Position numbers and translations under genes: made by a program
The notes under the pieces: model-generated
Seen by the model: the letters and a program-made list of their open reading frames with translations, nothing else
Databases searched by the model: none
What the model was told of the DNA's origin: nothing
Assembly: GCF_025024155.1 (NCBI RefSeq)
Contig: NW_026251798.1
Coordinates: 1-64,000, forward strand
Source: Gamsiella multidivaricata
Lineage: Eukaryota; Mortierellomycota; Mortierellomycetes; Mortierellales; Mortierellaceae
Direction: 5' to 3'
Length of the DNA stretch: 64,000 bases
In this document: piece by piece, positions 33,301 through 46,300 of the stretch
Layout of the letters: each line of letters opens with the position of its first letter
Numbering within the stretch: the stretch's first letter is position 1

Positions 33301-36300
33301 ACATGACCATGGGAAACCTCTTCACGGTCATCCTTGTCCTTACGGTTAGCGGCAGCGGCACCGAGGGCACCGGCACCAATAAGACCGCCAGCGATCGCAC
33401 CAGGGGGAATACCGTGACCAGATCCAGAGGGACCACCAGGAACAGACGAGTCACCAGAAGGACCACCAGGGTAGGCGTTGTTACCGGAAGGACCGCCAGG
33501 CAAGTCCTTGTCTTGAACAACAACGTCATCCAGATCACCGAAAGGACCAACAGGAGCCAGAGGTGGGATTCCGCCATGAGCAGAGCTGTACTCGGAGTGA
33601 CCAGCACCGCCAATACCTCCAGCAGCATACTCCTCCTCCTGGTGTCTTCTGCGACGACGGGCAAAGATGAACAGCAAAGCAATCAGGCAGATCAGGGCCA
33701 GAAAACCGAGAATGCCTCCGATGATAGCGCCAGTGTGATTTCCGCCGCCAGAGGTCTTGGAACCGTCGCTGCCGCCAGGGAGAATAGGACCAGTAGGAAC
33801 GACGGAAGAACCAGAGGAAGTGGATGTGGGAGGAACGACAGTAGGGCCACCAGATGGGGCACCAGTGGGGACGTCGGGGCCTGGGGCTGGGATCCAGACT
33901 CCACCACCAGAGCCACCACCACCGGATCCACCGTCGCCAGATCCACCACCACCGGTTCCTCCACCTCCAGATCCACCGCTACCGGTTCCTCCACCTCCAG
34001 AGCCACCACCACCGGTTCCTCCGCCTCCAGATCCACCACCACCGGTTCCACCACCACCGGTTCCACCACCACCGGTTCCTCCGCCTCCAGATCCGCCACC
34101 ACCGGTTCCACCACCACCGGTTCCTCCGCCTCCAGATCCACCACCACCGGTTCCTCCACCTCCAGATCCACCACCACCGGTTCCACCACCACCGGTTCCT
34201 CCGCCTCCAGATCCGCCACCACCGGTTCCACCACCACTGGATCCTCCACCTCCAGAGCCACCAGATCCGCCGCCACCGGATCCACCTCCTCCGGATCCAC
34301 CGGTACCAGGGACGTAGATTACGGTGGGAGGAGTGATGGTACCTGGAGTAAGGGACTCACCAGGTTTCAGGTTGGTCGAACATTTATCAGCGGAGGCACA
34401 GCCACCATAGACAATGATACCCGTACCGCAGTTGGCGACGCCAAAGTCTCCAGAGATGGGAGCTCCCTGGGACTCGGGGACGATGGTATAAGGTGCACCG
34501 ACAGTGGTGTTAACGCTCCAGACACCGACACCAGCATCGTTCTATTTTGACGACAAGGCAAAAGACAAATGCAATAGCGTTTAGTTTTTGATTTCAATGA
34601 ACACGATGTTGAGATACGCGACATGTTGGTAGGAAGTATTGGAGAGACACGCCAAGGAAAGAAGAACGAGCGATAAGGATGGGGATAAGGCTAAGCGAGA
34701 CTACATCTGATTGTCTGAAGATCGATTGTGGCACCATCCATTGTGCTCAAGGCGTGTCCAACTCAACGTCAAGAGCAAAATTAAGAGAACAAACAACAAC
34801 CACCACCCAATTTTTTGTCCATGTTTGACATCGTATTACCTTGCCAAAGACATAGATAGAGCCTTCCCAGTTAGCGGTGCGAGGCACGGTAACGTTCAGG
34901 GCAGGCAAGGGGTGGAACTCGCTTGTGGTCGAGACAGGCTTGTCCGAGGGAGTCGTGGCTGAGTCGATGTCGTACCAGCCAGAGCCCTTGGGTCCAAAGA
35001 GGAAAAAGGTCTTGCCATCCTTGGGTGACGCGGCGACTCTCATGTCGGCGGGAACATTACTATTTGAAATAGTGGAAGAGGAAATATACATATCGGGCAG
35101 TTAAATCGTTGTTCACATAGGGCATACACCAAGTCGCGCCACCACACAACAACCAAAAGAAACTTACGAGGTCGTCAGTTGGTTGCAAGAGTGCACAGTG
35201 TCGTTGAGCAACTGGACGCCGGTCAAGTGAGCACCCTGAGAATCCTGCCAATGAATCAAGATGTCATCAATGGTAGACTGGGTGTTCTGGTAGACAACGG
35301 CAGCGTTGTTAGGGTAGGTCAATGTGCAAGGAATGGGCTGGTAGGTCCAGGTACGGGCCCAATGGTCCCAGACGGCAATGCCACCCTCGTATTGGACACC
35401 GAAGTGGTTCTTCGACGTCAGGAAACATTGTTCGGTGTGGTAGGGCTTTCCACCTCCAGGATAGGGCAATGAGGTCCAGATAACACTTGACCAGTCGGAA
35501 GAGCACGTCGACTGCTGGACAAAGTTGAAGACCAGGTCGCCCCTGGAGTCGTAACCGATCATGTAGGTCATGTTATTGGCGGAGTCAATGACAATACATG
35601 GGTGTTGGAGCACTGGTGGTGGCTCAGCGTGCCATTTGCCCACAACCGCGCCGGCTAAAGATACAAACCCAGAAAACAGAGTGACGGATGTGGTAAGCAC
35701 CATGCAGCCATTTGGGAATATGTGATGTAGGATACCATCTGGAAAGGCGCTTAAGAGCGCCAGATGTGTATGGCTGTGAATTTTTTTTTTTTTTTTTAAT
35801 TGATCGAGAGCAGTTACAACACCAAAAGATAATAATAACAGGCGGGTGTAATATGAGCATTTTGTACTGGTATATGAGCGATAGGGAACAGAGAGTGAAC
35901 AGGACTAAGAGGCGGTCTGGAGCAGCAGAGAGCGAGAGCGAAAGTAAATCCGACATCATACTACCTCCCTTTGGTGGCCAATTGCAAGAGAAGTTAAAGG
36001 TGTAGAAGATCGCAACAAAATGGAGGAGTGGAGTGGCGGGACAAGCGCCCTGTGCTGAAGGGAGAGGGAAGCGAAATCTAGACCTGAAACAAGAAACCAT
36101 ACGAGTGGTGCCCTGAATCCCGTTCCTGAAAGTAAATAACCTTAAAATATTCATAGCAACAGGGGTCATTGGGACCGTTGGCATGCCCATGATAAAGCAC
36201 CCTATGTACATACTGATTCTTCCGAGGAAGAAGAAAAAAAGATGATGGACATCACCTCACATCCCGAGGGCGCACAATCAGTCTGGTATAAAAAAATAAA

Positions 36301-36855
36301 ATAGAAAAAATCGCACCAGCGCGTGCATGCACCAGGGATATGTGTGCAGTTAGCAGCGGACGAAATGCAGTGGCGAGTAGAGGGGATGTGGATAGGGGAA
36401 AGACATGCACCAGTACCGACCTGCCACAAAACCAAAAAAAACCAAAAAAAAAAAAACCAAAAAAAAAAGACCATAGGCAATGCCCCTTATCGGCGCATTT
36501 GCAAAGCAGTGGTATATTGTGGTCGATGCCCAATTTTTTTCTAGTCCAAAATGCTTGCTAAAGAAAACAACTGCAACGGCTGTTCCTTTTTTTACTTTGA
36601 TACTGACTTTGTGATCAAAACGAATAAGACTATTGTCTTTGTGGGTTGGAAAAGGGCGGCCCTCAAAGAAACACCCCGAGGATGCATGGTGTATACGTGT
36701 GCAATGGATAGACGGGAGAAATAAAGGGAGGGGGGGGGGGGGCGGCGGAGGGTGTGCTTACGATCAATCTCGACTTGAGCCAAGGCGGGTGCGGCAGCGA
36801 GCAAGAAAGAGGTCAAGAACGATGCCATTGCGGCCTTGTTCTTTTGGCTATCCAT
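30309..36855 (-). CDS. giant single-pass membrane protein with cytoplasmic repeats and C-terminal pseudokinase
   Basis: Exons (minus) are 36762-36855, 35168-35654, 34840-35059 and 30309-34541, giving 1,677 residues. Exon 1 encodes a signal peptide (ASFLTSFLLAAAPALA). Residues about 33-340 form an ectodomain with beta-rich, Kelch-like phrases (GGKPYHTEQCFL, WEGSIYVFGK, GTGIIVYGGC). Residues about 345-470 are a Gly-rich linker of GGGGS/GGGGT type. One transmembrane helix (about 537-558, IIGGILGFLALICLIALLFIF) is followed by RRRRR, so the rest is cytoplasmic. Next come P-G-G-P-S repeats, two copies of a glycine-zipper segment (GAIAGGLIGAGALGAAAANRK), many ERT-x-[ST]-G-E-x-R units, and a kinase fold (about 1380-1677). 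In the kinase fold the HRD motif reads HLN and DFG reads NFG, while APE is kept, so catalysis is doubtful. I know no named family with this whole layout; a cell-surface sensor or adhesion receptor is my inference. Confidence 0.8.
33000..33440. repeat. direct duplication of about 145 bases inside the pseudokinase gene
   Basis: Positions about 33000-33150 and 33288-33440 are near-identical in DNA. Both encode the EEVSHGHV segment, the glycine zipper, the NRK-[ND]-K-D-D-R-E-E motif and GSGHG. The stretch between them encodes PGGPS repeats. Synonymous differences show the copies have begun to diverge. Confidence 0.85.
33925..34310. repeat. tandem DNA repeat encoding Gly-Ser/Thr linker
   Basis: A degenerate tandem array built from CCACCACCGGTT, CCTCCGCCTCCAGAT and CCACC-type blocks. 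On the minus strand it encodes runs of GGGGS, GGGGT and GGGS between the ectodomain and the membrane helix of the pseudokinase protein. The plus-strand frames across it (proline-rich) are shadows. Confidence 0.9.
36730..36742. repeat. G13 run in intron 1 of the pseudokinase gene
   Basis: Thirteen consecutive G on the plus strand are C13 in the transcript, about 20 bases inside the first intron after its donor at 36761. Confidence 0.9.
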
Positions 36856-37009
36856 TGTGAAGTAAGCGCTGCCCTCTTTTTAGAGTTATGTGGAACGAAG
36901 AGGGTAGGGGCCCAATGGATAGGATGAAAGAAATAAGGGGGGAAGGGGTCTTTAAACGTGTATAGGGTATATGAGTGTGAAATTAACTGAACCTCCCCGC
37001 AAGGTTGAT

Positions 37010-37045
<36 letters not shown>

Positions 37046-40000
37046 AGAGTCGGAAGAGGAGATGAGGGAAGGAGGGAAGGAGAAGCGATGAAGGGAAAGG
37101 ACCAGGGGGATGAGTAAAGAGGAAAGAAGAAAGAAGTGAAAGAGGGAAGGGAGAAGAGAAAAAGAAAAGAGCGTTGAAAGGGGAAGGGGGAAGGGGGAAG
37201 GGATGAGCAACAGAGGAGAAAGAAAGCGAGGAAGCGTGCGGAAGCGGTACAAAAAGACTTGCTCGACTCATCTGCTTTCCCTTAGTCTCCAGCCTTCCTC
37301 TTTTCGCCCGAGGAGTAAAAATAAAAGAGCTACATGGAGACCAAGCAGGGTGCCTGAATGTATAATTGTGGTCACGGTTTTACGTTCGGAATGTGGACTG
37401 GGCCTGGTCGGCCATCATGGGCCCCGCTCCTCGGCCTTGGTTCCTGGTTCATGATGTGGAATCCGCAAAGTGACGATGAACAAGCCGTCGGGACAGTCTA
37501 CCGTACCCAGAGTGGGATGGAGATGTGTCTGAAAATCGGATAGCGTAATGGATCTAAGGACTGGCATAGGGTGCGGGACTAGGACTCGGACTGGACTGGA
37601 CCGAGGCAATGGCAGTAGAAATGAATGGTACCACGCAGCAATTGAATAAGACCAAATAAATTGTCGACTGATGAAAATTTGTGGTGCGGTGGAGTGTGAA
37701 AACCACTCGTCTGCCGTTCTGTGCTCTCATTAATGCTTTTTATATCTCCTGCGCCTATTAGACTACCTGTTAGACTACCTATCAGAGAGCCGCGACGGTT
37801 ATGGATTCATTCTCTTTGAATCAAGTCTACACCTTACATTTAGAACACTGCTCCTCGCTCTGTCGGTTCTTTGTCGGTTGGGCTTAGAATGCAATAAGTT
37901 GCATAGCAGATAAAAATGTGACCAACGGTAGCTGCTGCTACTACATCTCACAGCACGAATGTATGGTCAAGGCAACGCACTTGTGAGCTCTGCTATTGAA
38001 CGATAACTCGCCCAATGCTTCTCTGCCCTTCTTCTTCACGCGCGTGTAAACTATATGTGTAGGCGAAGTTCTATGTTCTAGTGGGTGCATATCCTACGAC
38101 CCATCGCCTCTTTCCCGAACAGACAGGATTGGACACTGCATTGCGCTAGATCTCCATCTGCTTTTGTCTTCCTATCTCTCGCAGCCAGAATTAGCAAAGC
38201 AGCCAGGTGCAAAAACAAACCGTCCGTTGGTTTCTTTTTGATTGCCATGATTTTAGAAAGCATAGGTTTCAAAGCATAAATAAAAGCTTCAACGTACATG
38301 CGGAGAACATCCAGAACTAGCGAACACAATACGAAAAAGTCGTGCTTAGGAACCCGGAGATGGTTCTCATAAAGCTTCTTTTCCAAAGATCCTGGTCCAT
38401 TGTACGATTGACGCTGCTTTTGCAGGACTGTAGGTACATCCAAGGCAGAAATGGTGGCAGAAACTCCAAGTCGTGTCTCCGCCCATACGCTGCATGTATA
38501 GGGGGAGAGTCAGACCGCAGGATTGCAACTGAGTTTCACCCTTCGCGTCCTTCTCTCGTTGGAATCTAGGAATATACGATGGCATCCGGCAACAGCTTAT
38601 GCTGCTTGTCGTTGCACAAAATATGCAGATACCTATCATTGAAATACAGACCTATCCTGCAGCGCATGTATGTAGACTAACGCGAGGCGAACAACTATGG
38701 ATCGCGGTGGTTGTTTTTTGGTCAGACTTTTTTCTGCTATCGTGCCCGACTTTCCTTCCCTGTTCTCCTGTTGCGACCTGCGGCGATCTAAAATAAACTT
38801 AAAAAAAAAGGTCGTTCTAGCTTCCAAGACTATCCGTCTGCACGGTGTTCGCTATGCCTGGGATTATTTTTTTGGAGTCCATTTTTTTCGCCTTCCGCGC
38901 GCGCCATCCCCAGCCATGCAAGCCTTACTTTTTACTATTCCGCTCAAATGTTGTCTAGAATGCTCAGTAGAATACCTGACAAATATGACCATTTATACCA
39001 TGACAATTTTGGCCACATGTACATTTTTCACTCAATCGCATTTCCCTTAAACTAGTACCGGGCCTATCCTATCCTGGTTGTCAATCCCCTGTGTTTTTTG
39101 TACCATGAACATAAACATTTCTATGGGAAGAAAGGAAAGGGATGAGGACAGGGGGTAGTGCGACCATGGGCACCTCACAGCCTTGTAAAACAATTACAAG
39201 ATCACGCGTCACAAGCCTCCATCCTTTGTGATGGACAATCCGCTAGTGTAGCGATGGCTCGGGTTCTGGTACCACATGGTCACCTTGACAATCCAGCGCA
39301 CGTTGCCCATCCACTAGCAGCAATACAACGGTGTAACGAACACCGACCATAAGCGAGAAAGAGTTATCATGGAAACATCCAGGATATATCTAATTCGCAC
39401 GCTGTATCTCGCTCCCTCCAAGTCCTCTATCAATTGTTCGTCAATAGTCTATAGCCCCCTCTTCAGACCCCTCTTCAGACACCCGGCAGATATAGTTTAC
39501 GAGGGGTTTGCTGCCTGGATCGCTGAACTTTGCGGTATTTTTATCATGTGCCTCCTGCATTCACCCAACAATAAAATGCCATACAAAAATGTTCATTTCT
39601 AGGTAGGGACAGACCAAGAGGATGGACCCAGCACCCAGCGCCCACCACCTCATCTCGCATCTTTGTGGGTAGACAAAAAAAAAGTACATGTACAAACAAG
39701 GCAGATCAAAAAATAGATCAAGGGTGGGTGCGCACCTGCAGCTCCAACATGCACGTTTTGCATTGGCGTAGTCTTTTTTTTTTTTTTTTTTCCACCGTTG
39801 TTCTTGTTGTGTATGGGTAACTCTCAGGGGGTTGCCCAGAAAGAAAGACAAAAGATTGAGAGGGGGCGATCATCATCATCAACAGCAGCAACAACAAATC
39901 CCCAGAAGGGCAGGGCAGGCCTGCATGGGATGATAATTGACATACATGTAGCAATGACTTTGACCCGGTACAGATGCCAGAAAGACAGGCACACGGCGTA

Positions 40001-40307
40001 TCATCCGCGTCTTTCCGCAGCTGGTAGTATGACCTAAGCCAATGGCACGACGCATCCCGCTATCAAGATACCGTCTGAAGATTTCCTAAGCGCATTGCTG
40101 CTCATGACGGGAAAGACCCAACGCGTCCCTGACATGGTTTACAGCACATAAACACACGCGACCAAAGATCGAATCGACTCCACCGTCTGGGAAATTCCCT
40201 GCACGCCGTTCTGTAGAATGGTCATAGTAAATAAACGCGCCCTGCATCAGGTTCAGGTCGCGCATATTCATCATATTTATCATAGTAATCGAAGATCATA
40301 TTGTGCT
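36856..40307. other. 3.4-kb interval without a recognised gene
   Basis: The longest gap in the window. It includes the presumed promoter of the pseudokinase gene, a purine-rich strip with a GA microsatellite (37011-37200) and a T16-type run near 39774-39790. A 121-codon minus-strand frame (38078-38443) begins at TTG, lacks an early ATG and shows no motif. Confidence 0.5.
37011..37048. repeat. (GA)n microsatellite upstream of the pseudokinase gene
   Basis: An imperfect GA run lies about 160 bases upstream of the minus-strand start codon at 36855, inside a longer purine-rich strip (to about 37230). On the coding strand this is a CT-rich leader or promoter element. Confidence 0.85.
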
Positions 40308-43300
40308 CTAGAAGCCTTTACCGCCATACCGGTTCTCCAGATCCGAATATAACGTCGCTTCAAATCCTACTGCGCCATCTATACCTCCACCCGCACTTCT
40401 AGACCCAGCGGTGCTCTTACCGTTCGAGCATACACTCTCACCGACCATCTCAGGTGTAAGGAACGACCCCGCTGCCTCTGCACCCGCGATACCTGAAGGA
40501 TATAACCCCGAATAGTTCATCGTCAGCCCGACTCCCATATCCGTGAACCGAGCCATCTCGCACTGCCGGATACGCTCCAGCTGACATCTTAGCAACTTGA
40601 TACCGTCCTCGGCAGCCGTCAGACTCAAGTGATGGTGCTTCTTGGCACCCGCTGCAACTCCTGGCGTAGAGCTGATCGACGATGTGCTCGCACCGAAAGC
40701 TCCATTGCTATTTGCCTGTATCGTCGTCGAGCTCGAGGTACTCTCTCCAATTGGTATCACACTCAAAGAGTTCGGTGCGATGTTGGCGACGTTGAGATTG
40801 CTGCTACTACTGTTGGCAGAAACACTCATGATATGATGCTGACTGTTATGGCTATTGAGGCCATGCTGCCCAACAATCGCACTGATCACCTCGTCCTGAC
40901 CGTCAGCCGTCCACAATCTCACGCGTTCACGATCCAAAAGTGTTGACACCAATTTCAGATTACGGTCCTTGACTACTGCGATTTGCTTCTTGTACTCGGT
41001 GATGGTAGATAAAAGGTGCAGATGCACAGACCGTAACTTGTCCATTTCTGCAGAGATCAACGCGTGTCGATCCAACTCGGATGTCTCTGAAAAGTCATGG
41101 CTTGCTCTAGAAGGCGGCATGCTCATTGGTTCTTCGTCGTTCTCGGACAGAACTGGTGGGGATGGGATCCTACGGAGGACAGACGCGCGCTCAGCTCTCG
41201 AGATGGAAAGGGACCGGGTCACAACAGAATCACGATTTCCACCAGAATTTGAGCCTTCACCTTCACCGATACCACCGCCGTTACCGCTTATAGAGATGGC
41301 CGCAATCTCCTTCCCGCCTTCAACCGCATTCACAGCTAAAGCGGCAGAGTAGCGCGAGGAACTCGCCAATGCCCGGGACTGGATAGATTCACTCTTATGG
41401 TGAGTATCTGCACTCGAGACCGATACTTCGTCGTCATCTTCCATGGACCTGTTCACACCATTACCCGTAATCTTGACCTCGCCAACGATCTCCCAGACCT
41501 TTTCCACCTCAGCCTTGCGGTGTTGTATCAGCTGGTCGAGCTCTTGCTGCAGGCCACGCAGCTGCTTTCTCAGCGTACCCACATCGTCGTAGAGACTGGC
41601 GATCTGGTCATTCAGATTCGACAGCTCCTGATCTGCCAAGACGAGCGAGGCCCGAGACTCCGCTAACGAAGCTTTGAGACTGACAATTTGATGAGTCGTT
41701 GTCATCTGGAGAGCATATAGCGTCGAGCAAAGCGACTGGATAAATAACTTGTGGTCACTAATTGAGCAGGACTGAGTGTAATGGTCGATAGAGGCCGTTG
41801 ACAGTCTGGAGTCAATCGCATCCTGCATATCTCCCTCGTCAACCACGCTACAAGAGTTTCGCCACAGATGCGAGGCAACACGTTCGCTCGAATTGCTCTC
41901 CTCAGCTGCCATCTCAGCGGCAAGCTCCATTCCCTGCGCCACTGCCGCCGCGATGGCCTCACGACGTGCTTGGACTGCCGGGTCATCTGGATTGGCGCCC
42001 TCGAGCTTAATCAGCAAACCTCTGAGTAGCTCCTGTGGTCCGATTTTGCGCATCAGCTCTCGGACGTGATCGAGTTCCCGAAGCCGACTCTGCTTCTCCT
42101 CCTTGTAGTCCTCCAGGTCCTGCTTCAATCTGTTATACAGATCAGTCACTGACTCCGCTTGCTCCATCAGATGGTTTAACTGGTTCTGCAGTTTGAGTTG
42201 CTCCTCCATGAAATTCGGCTGCGTATCCGCCTTGAAGGGTCGCGAGACGATCTTCTCCACATTCTCATCCAGGGCCTTTTGGAGTCCATCAAGATAGAGA
42301 CATTTCTGATAAATCTGTTCCTTGGCGCGGTTGCATTCATGTAGTCGAAGATCCGCCTCTTCTGCGTCTCGAGAGATCTCAGCCAGGTTCGCCATCAGGA
42401 TCTCGAAAACCAGCTCGATCTCCTCCAATGTCGGTATCTCCTCTTGAAGGTTGCCTGCATCGTCCAGAGTGAGCATGAGTGGCTCGTCCTGCGGTTGATT
42501 GGGCTGCCTTGAGACAAAGACCTTGGTCACCCTGGGTGTTACATCTATCAGCACAGTCGACGTGGACTGACCGACTTCTGTGCCACCTACGCTGCTGTGT
42601 TGGTCGCAGTTGGCCGCCTCTGAGACACGGATGTCCTCCAGCTCCTTCATGGCCTCACTCCACCGGTCCTGCAAACTTGCGTTGGCGAGCTCTAGTCTTG
42701 CGGTCTGAGCCTTAGAAAGCTCAAGTTCATGCCTCAGTGAAGCCACAATATCCTGCCCACCTTTATCCGTCAAGATGCCGTTGGGGTCGGAAGCCTTCAA
42801 AAGGAACGACCAATCTCCCAAAGAGTGCCTTGAAATGTTGTTGCTCTCGCGGGACTGAATACTGCTCTGGATGCGCTGTCCTTTGGCCTTCTCGTCCTCC
42901 TGGACCATTACCTTAACAGCCAGCTCGTCGACAAGGGCTTGCATATGTTCGCCCTCCTCAGCTCGACGCAGGATATTCGCAAGACTGTCAATCCGCTCCT
43001 TTCGCGACTCGATCTCGCTATCGAACGCCTTCGATTGTTCTTGAATTAGCTCTGTGAGCTCGTTGACAAGGAGATCTCGCTCCTTGATGTCGCAAGTCTT
43101 GGAGGAAAGCTCCTGCTCGAGTAGAGACACCTTCTGCGATAGGACCGCGATCGTGTGCAAAACGGGTTCGCTTTCGGTCGATATGCTGGCCTGCGTCGGA
43201 GAGGTCGGCCTTGCGATCATCAACCCCTTCTCCTCCAATGCCGCTCCGTTCTCGTTCTCCAAAGTCAATTTCTCGTCAGGACCTGTACTATTCAAAGCAC

Positions 43301-46300
43301 CCTGCGGGGCCAGGACCATGGCAGGTCGAGGAAGACTATCGACCTTGGTAGCTGAGTCCCGAGATAGCTGCTCCTCATCCAGGGCTGTAGTAGTCAGCGA
43401 ATCTTGTTTCATCCTCCTCGCTACCGCTTTATGCTTCGCTAGGGTAATGCTGGTGCCATAACGGGTTCCAGTCCACTCTCCACCCATCGCTCCGTGGACC
43501 AATCTGCCTAGGCTAACAAGCCCACGTCTCTTCTTCTCCTCCAATTCCGTCTTAAGCCCCTCATTCTCGGCCTCCAGTTCCTCCAGTTGCTCGCTGAGTC
43601 GCGTATAGACCGAATACAGCCTTGTGACCTTGGACTTTTCAGAATCGTAAGCTGTCAGGACCACCAAGTTCTGGCGCGTCATGTTATCTAACTCGGATTC
43701 ATAGAACGTAATCACATCCCGATACTGCTCTTCTGTAATCATCAGCAGCTCGTAGGTGCTCTCGAGCTCGTACTTGAGGTTCTCCAAACTTGCAATCAGA
43801 TCTGTGTTGTATTCTTCCTGGGACTGCCCATGTCCGTTTGCACCCTGGTTGTCAGGGGACCACCCAAGGAGGATCTGATCCGTGATATATTGGAGTGAGG
43901 TCTCGATTGACACGGATGTGTGGTTCTGGTAGTGCTCCAAATTCTGGAGAACTTGGTTGAACTGAAAATCGACCTCGTGCAGTGTCTCCGGCAGGTTCAG
44001 AGGCTTGAGGATGCTGTCGCGTGCTTGATAGGCTGGCACCACAGCATTCGAAGGTGTGGTCCCGTCCTTATCACCATCACCAGTCGTCCTCGCTCGTCCG
44101 CTCTCTAGCAACAGTCATGGGCGAAAAGAATGAATATCAATGAATGACACTCTCACGCTAAAAGCCAACCATCGATGATGGGGAAAATGGCATATTCACT
44201 CACCAAGGATGCGTCGCATCTCCTCTGACTGTTCTCCTCGAACGACATCCAGGGGTTTCAACCCTTTGGTATTCCGCAGCTCAATATCCGCACCCTCCTT
44301 GACCAGCACGCTAACAACCTCTAAGACGCCTCCATATTCGACTGCAAAATGGAGAGGCGTATTCCCATGTCTATCAGGAATGTTGATAAGTGATCCTAGC
44401 CGCAAAAGCAAGCGACAACAATCCGCCAGGTGCTTGGACGCTCGCTGGATTTCCTCTGGCGGAGCCAGCTTAAGCGCTCCATTGTCCATAAGTCCTCCGT
44501 GATATCGTGGCCCTGTCGATGATAGGTCGTTCGAAGAGGTCGTCGACGCTGCAGAGGACCCTGGAATCTCTTTGCCGTTGGGCGTCAAATGGTTTGATCC
44601 TGCAGACCCACTTGTTTCAGTCCTGTATCGGGTTTTTTTCCGATTCGGCGTAGGCTCCTCTACCACAGGTCCTGGTGGCGTACCCGATGACTGGCCATTA
44701 GACCCGACAATTGACGAGCCTGCTGCAGAATCATTGCCAGAAGCATCATCGTTCAAGGGTGCCAAAGCGTGTTCCAGACTAAAGCGACAGAGGTGATGTA
44801 ACGCTGTTCGACCATAATGGCTCTGCGCATTCATGTCTGCTCCTGCCTGATATAAAATCTTGACCGTCTCCATTGAGGGCAATGGTCGTGTCCTGAGGGC
44901 ATGATGTAGAGGTGTCAGCCCTGTCTGCAGGTCATGATGGTTAACGAGCGCCACGTTAGCCAAGCTTCCGCCTACTCCTGATCCTGATCCTCCACCGATA
45001 CCACTATCGTTCAGTGAAGGCGGGGCCATCAGAAGCGACTGCAGCGACATGAAATCGCCCAGCTTGATTGCCTCCAGCATCGCGGTATGAGTCGTCCGCT
45101 GGATCTGCTGCAGATGAGCGCCCTCTGCGGACTCGTTCATATTCGCTCCCAAGGTAGCAGAAACTGCTCCTTCTGATTGATTAGTTTGTGAGGCAGGCAG
45201 CGAGGAGAGCAAGGAGGAGAGTTTGGAGTAGTAGAGGGGGTAGCGGACAAGACTTTGCGAAAGCGCATAGGGTAGGGTCGTATTGCTTGAACCGTCGGCT
45301 GACTTATCCAAGGCTGAAGTCGTTGTTCGCAGTTGAGGGGACCCGGGGGGCGTCAACAGGTGCTATGCAGATAACCCATGGCGGCATGAATACAAGGGAA
45401 GATGATCGTTTAGGGATGGCTTTCTCATATATTTTTTCTGGGGACGTGCAGTAGATCCTGCCATTCATGCGCCATTCCTATGGTGACCTTACCAGGACCT
45501 CTGGCCGTTTGCATCGTAGCGTCTCCTCAAACATTTGGACAATCTCAGGATACATCTGCCCGTATTGGATCGAGGACCATCCGTTACTGTCTGTCAAGTC
45601 GGGGGATGCGCCATGCCTCAGCAGAGTTTTGACTACCGCCATGTGTCTATCTCGTGCTGTGCACAGAGCACACACGGGAGGGGTTTAAGTTTTTTTTTTT
45701 GTTAGATGCCATTGAGCGACGTGATGCTTTTCTTGGTCAGGGTTCTGTTACATGTCGCCTACCAGCATACATCAGGGCAGTCGCGCCCTTTCTGTCGGTG
45801 GCATCAACATCGACTTTCCCAGCCTCAAGCAGGCACCTGACGACCACCTCCTTGCCCAGATAACTGGCCAAGCAGAGCGGCGTGATGCCCTTGATCTCAT
45901 CCTGAGGCGCATTCAATGTCGACAGCGTGATGGAAGGGTGGGGCAGGATGCAGTTTCGCAGAATAGAGAGATGAGCCGGAGATGTTTGGGAGATCAGGGC
46001 TAGGTTGGCTGGCGTGATCGTCAGTGTATCCAGACCGTAGACTGCACAAAGAAGCGGTGTCCTAGTCGTACATTGACAACAGGTACGGCAGTGTATACCA
46101 TGCAGAGGAAGATGAGTTGCGGCATTGTTAGAGGGGTGAAGGAGCTAAGATTATCCTTCCTAACGAGCCCCACTCCTCGCTTGGGCCCTTCGTTTCATGG
46201 TTCGTCTGTTTGTCTGCATAGCGTTCAATCCTCGAAGCCTCCTTGAATGCTCTCAATCATCCAACTTCCCGTGTGTTGTCCGATCCATGGACCACGAAAA

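Noticed and set aside
33303..34550. Long plus-strand frames (up to 415 codons, T/S/G- or proline-rich) across 32151-34550
   Set aside because: They are antisense shadows of the repeat-encoding part of the pseudokinase gene. The minus-strand frame has signal peptide, membrane helix, phase-correct introns and a kinase fold.
38078..38443. 121-codon minus-strand frame in the 3.4-kb gap
   Set aside because: It starts at TTG, the first ATG is mid-frame, and no motif, signal peptide or splice partner was found.
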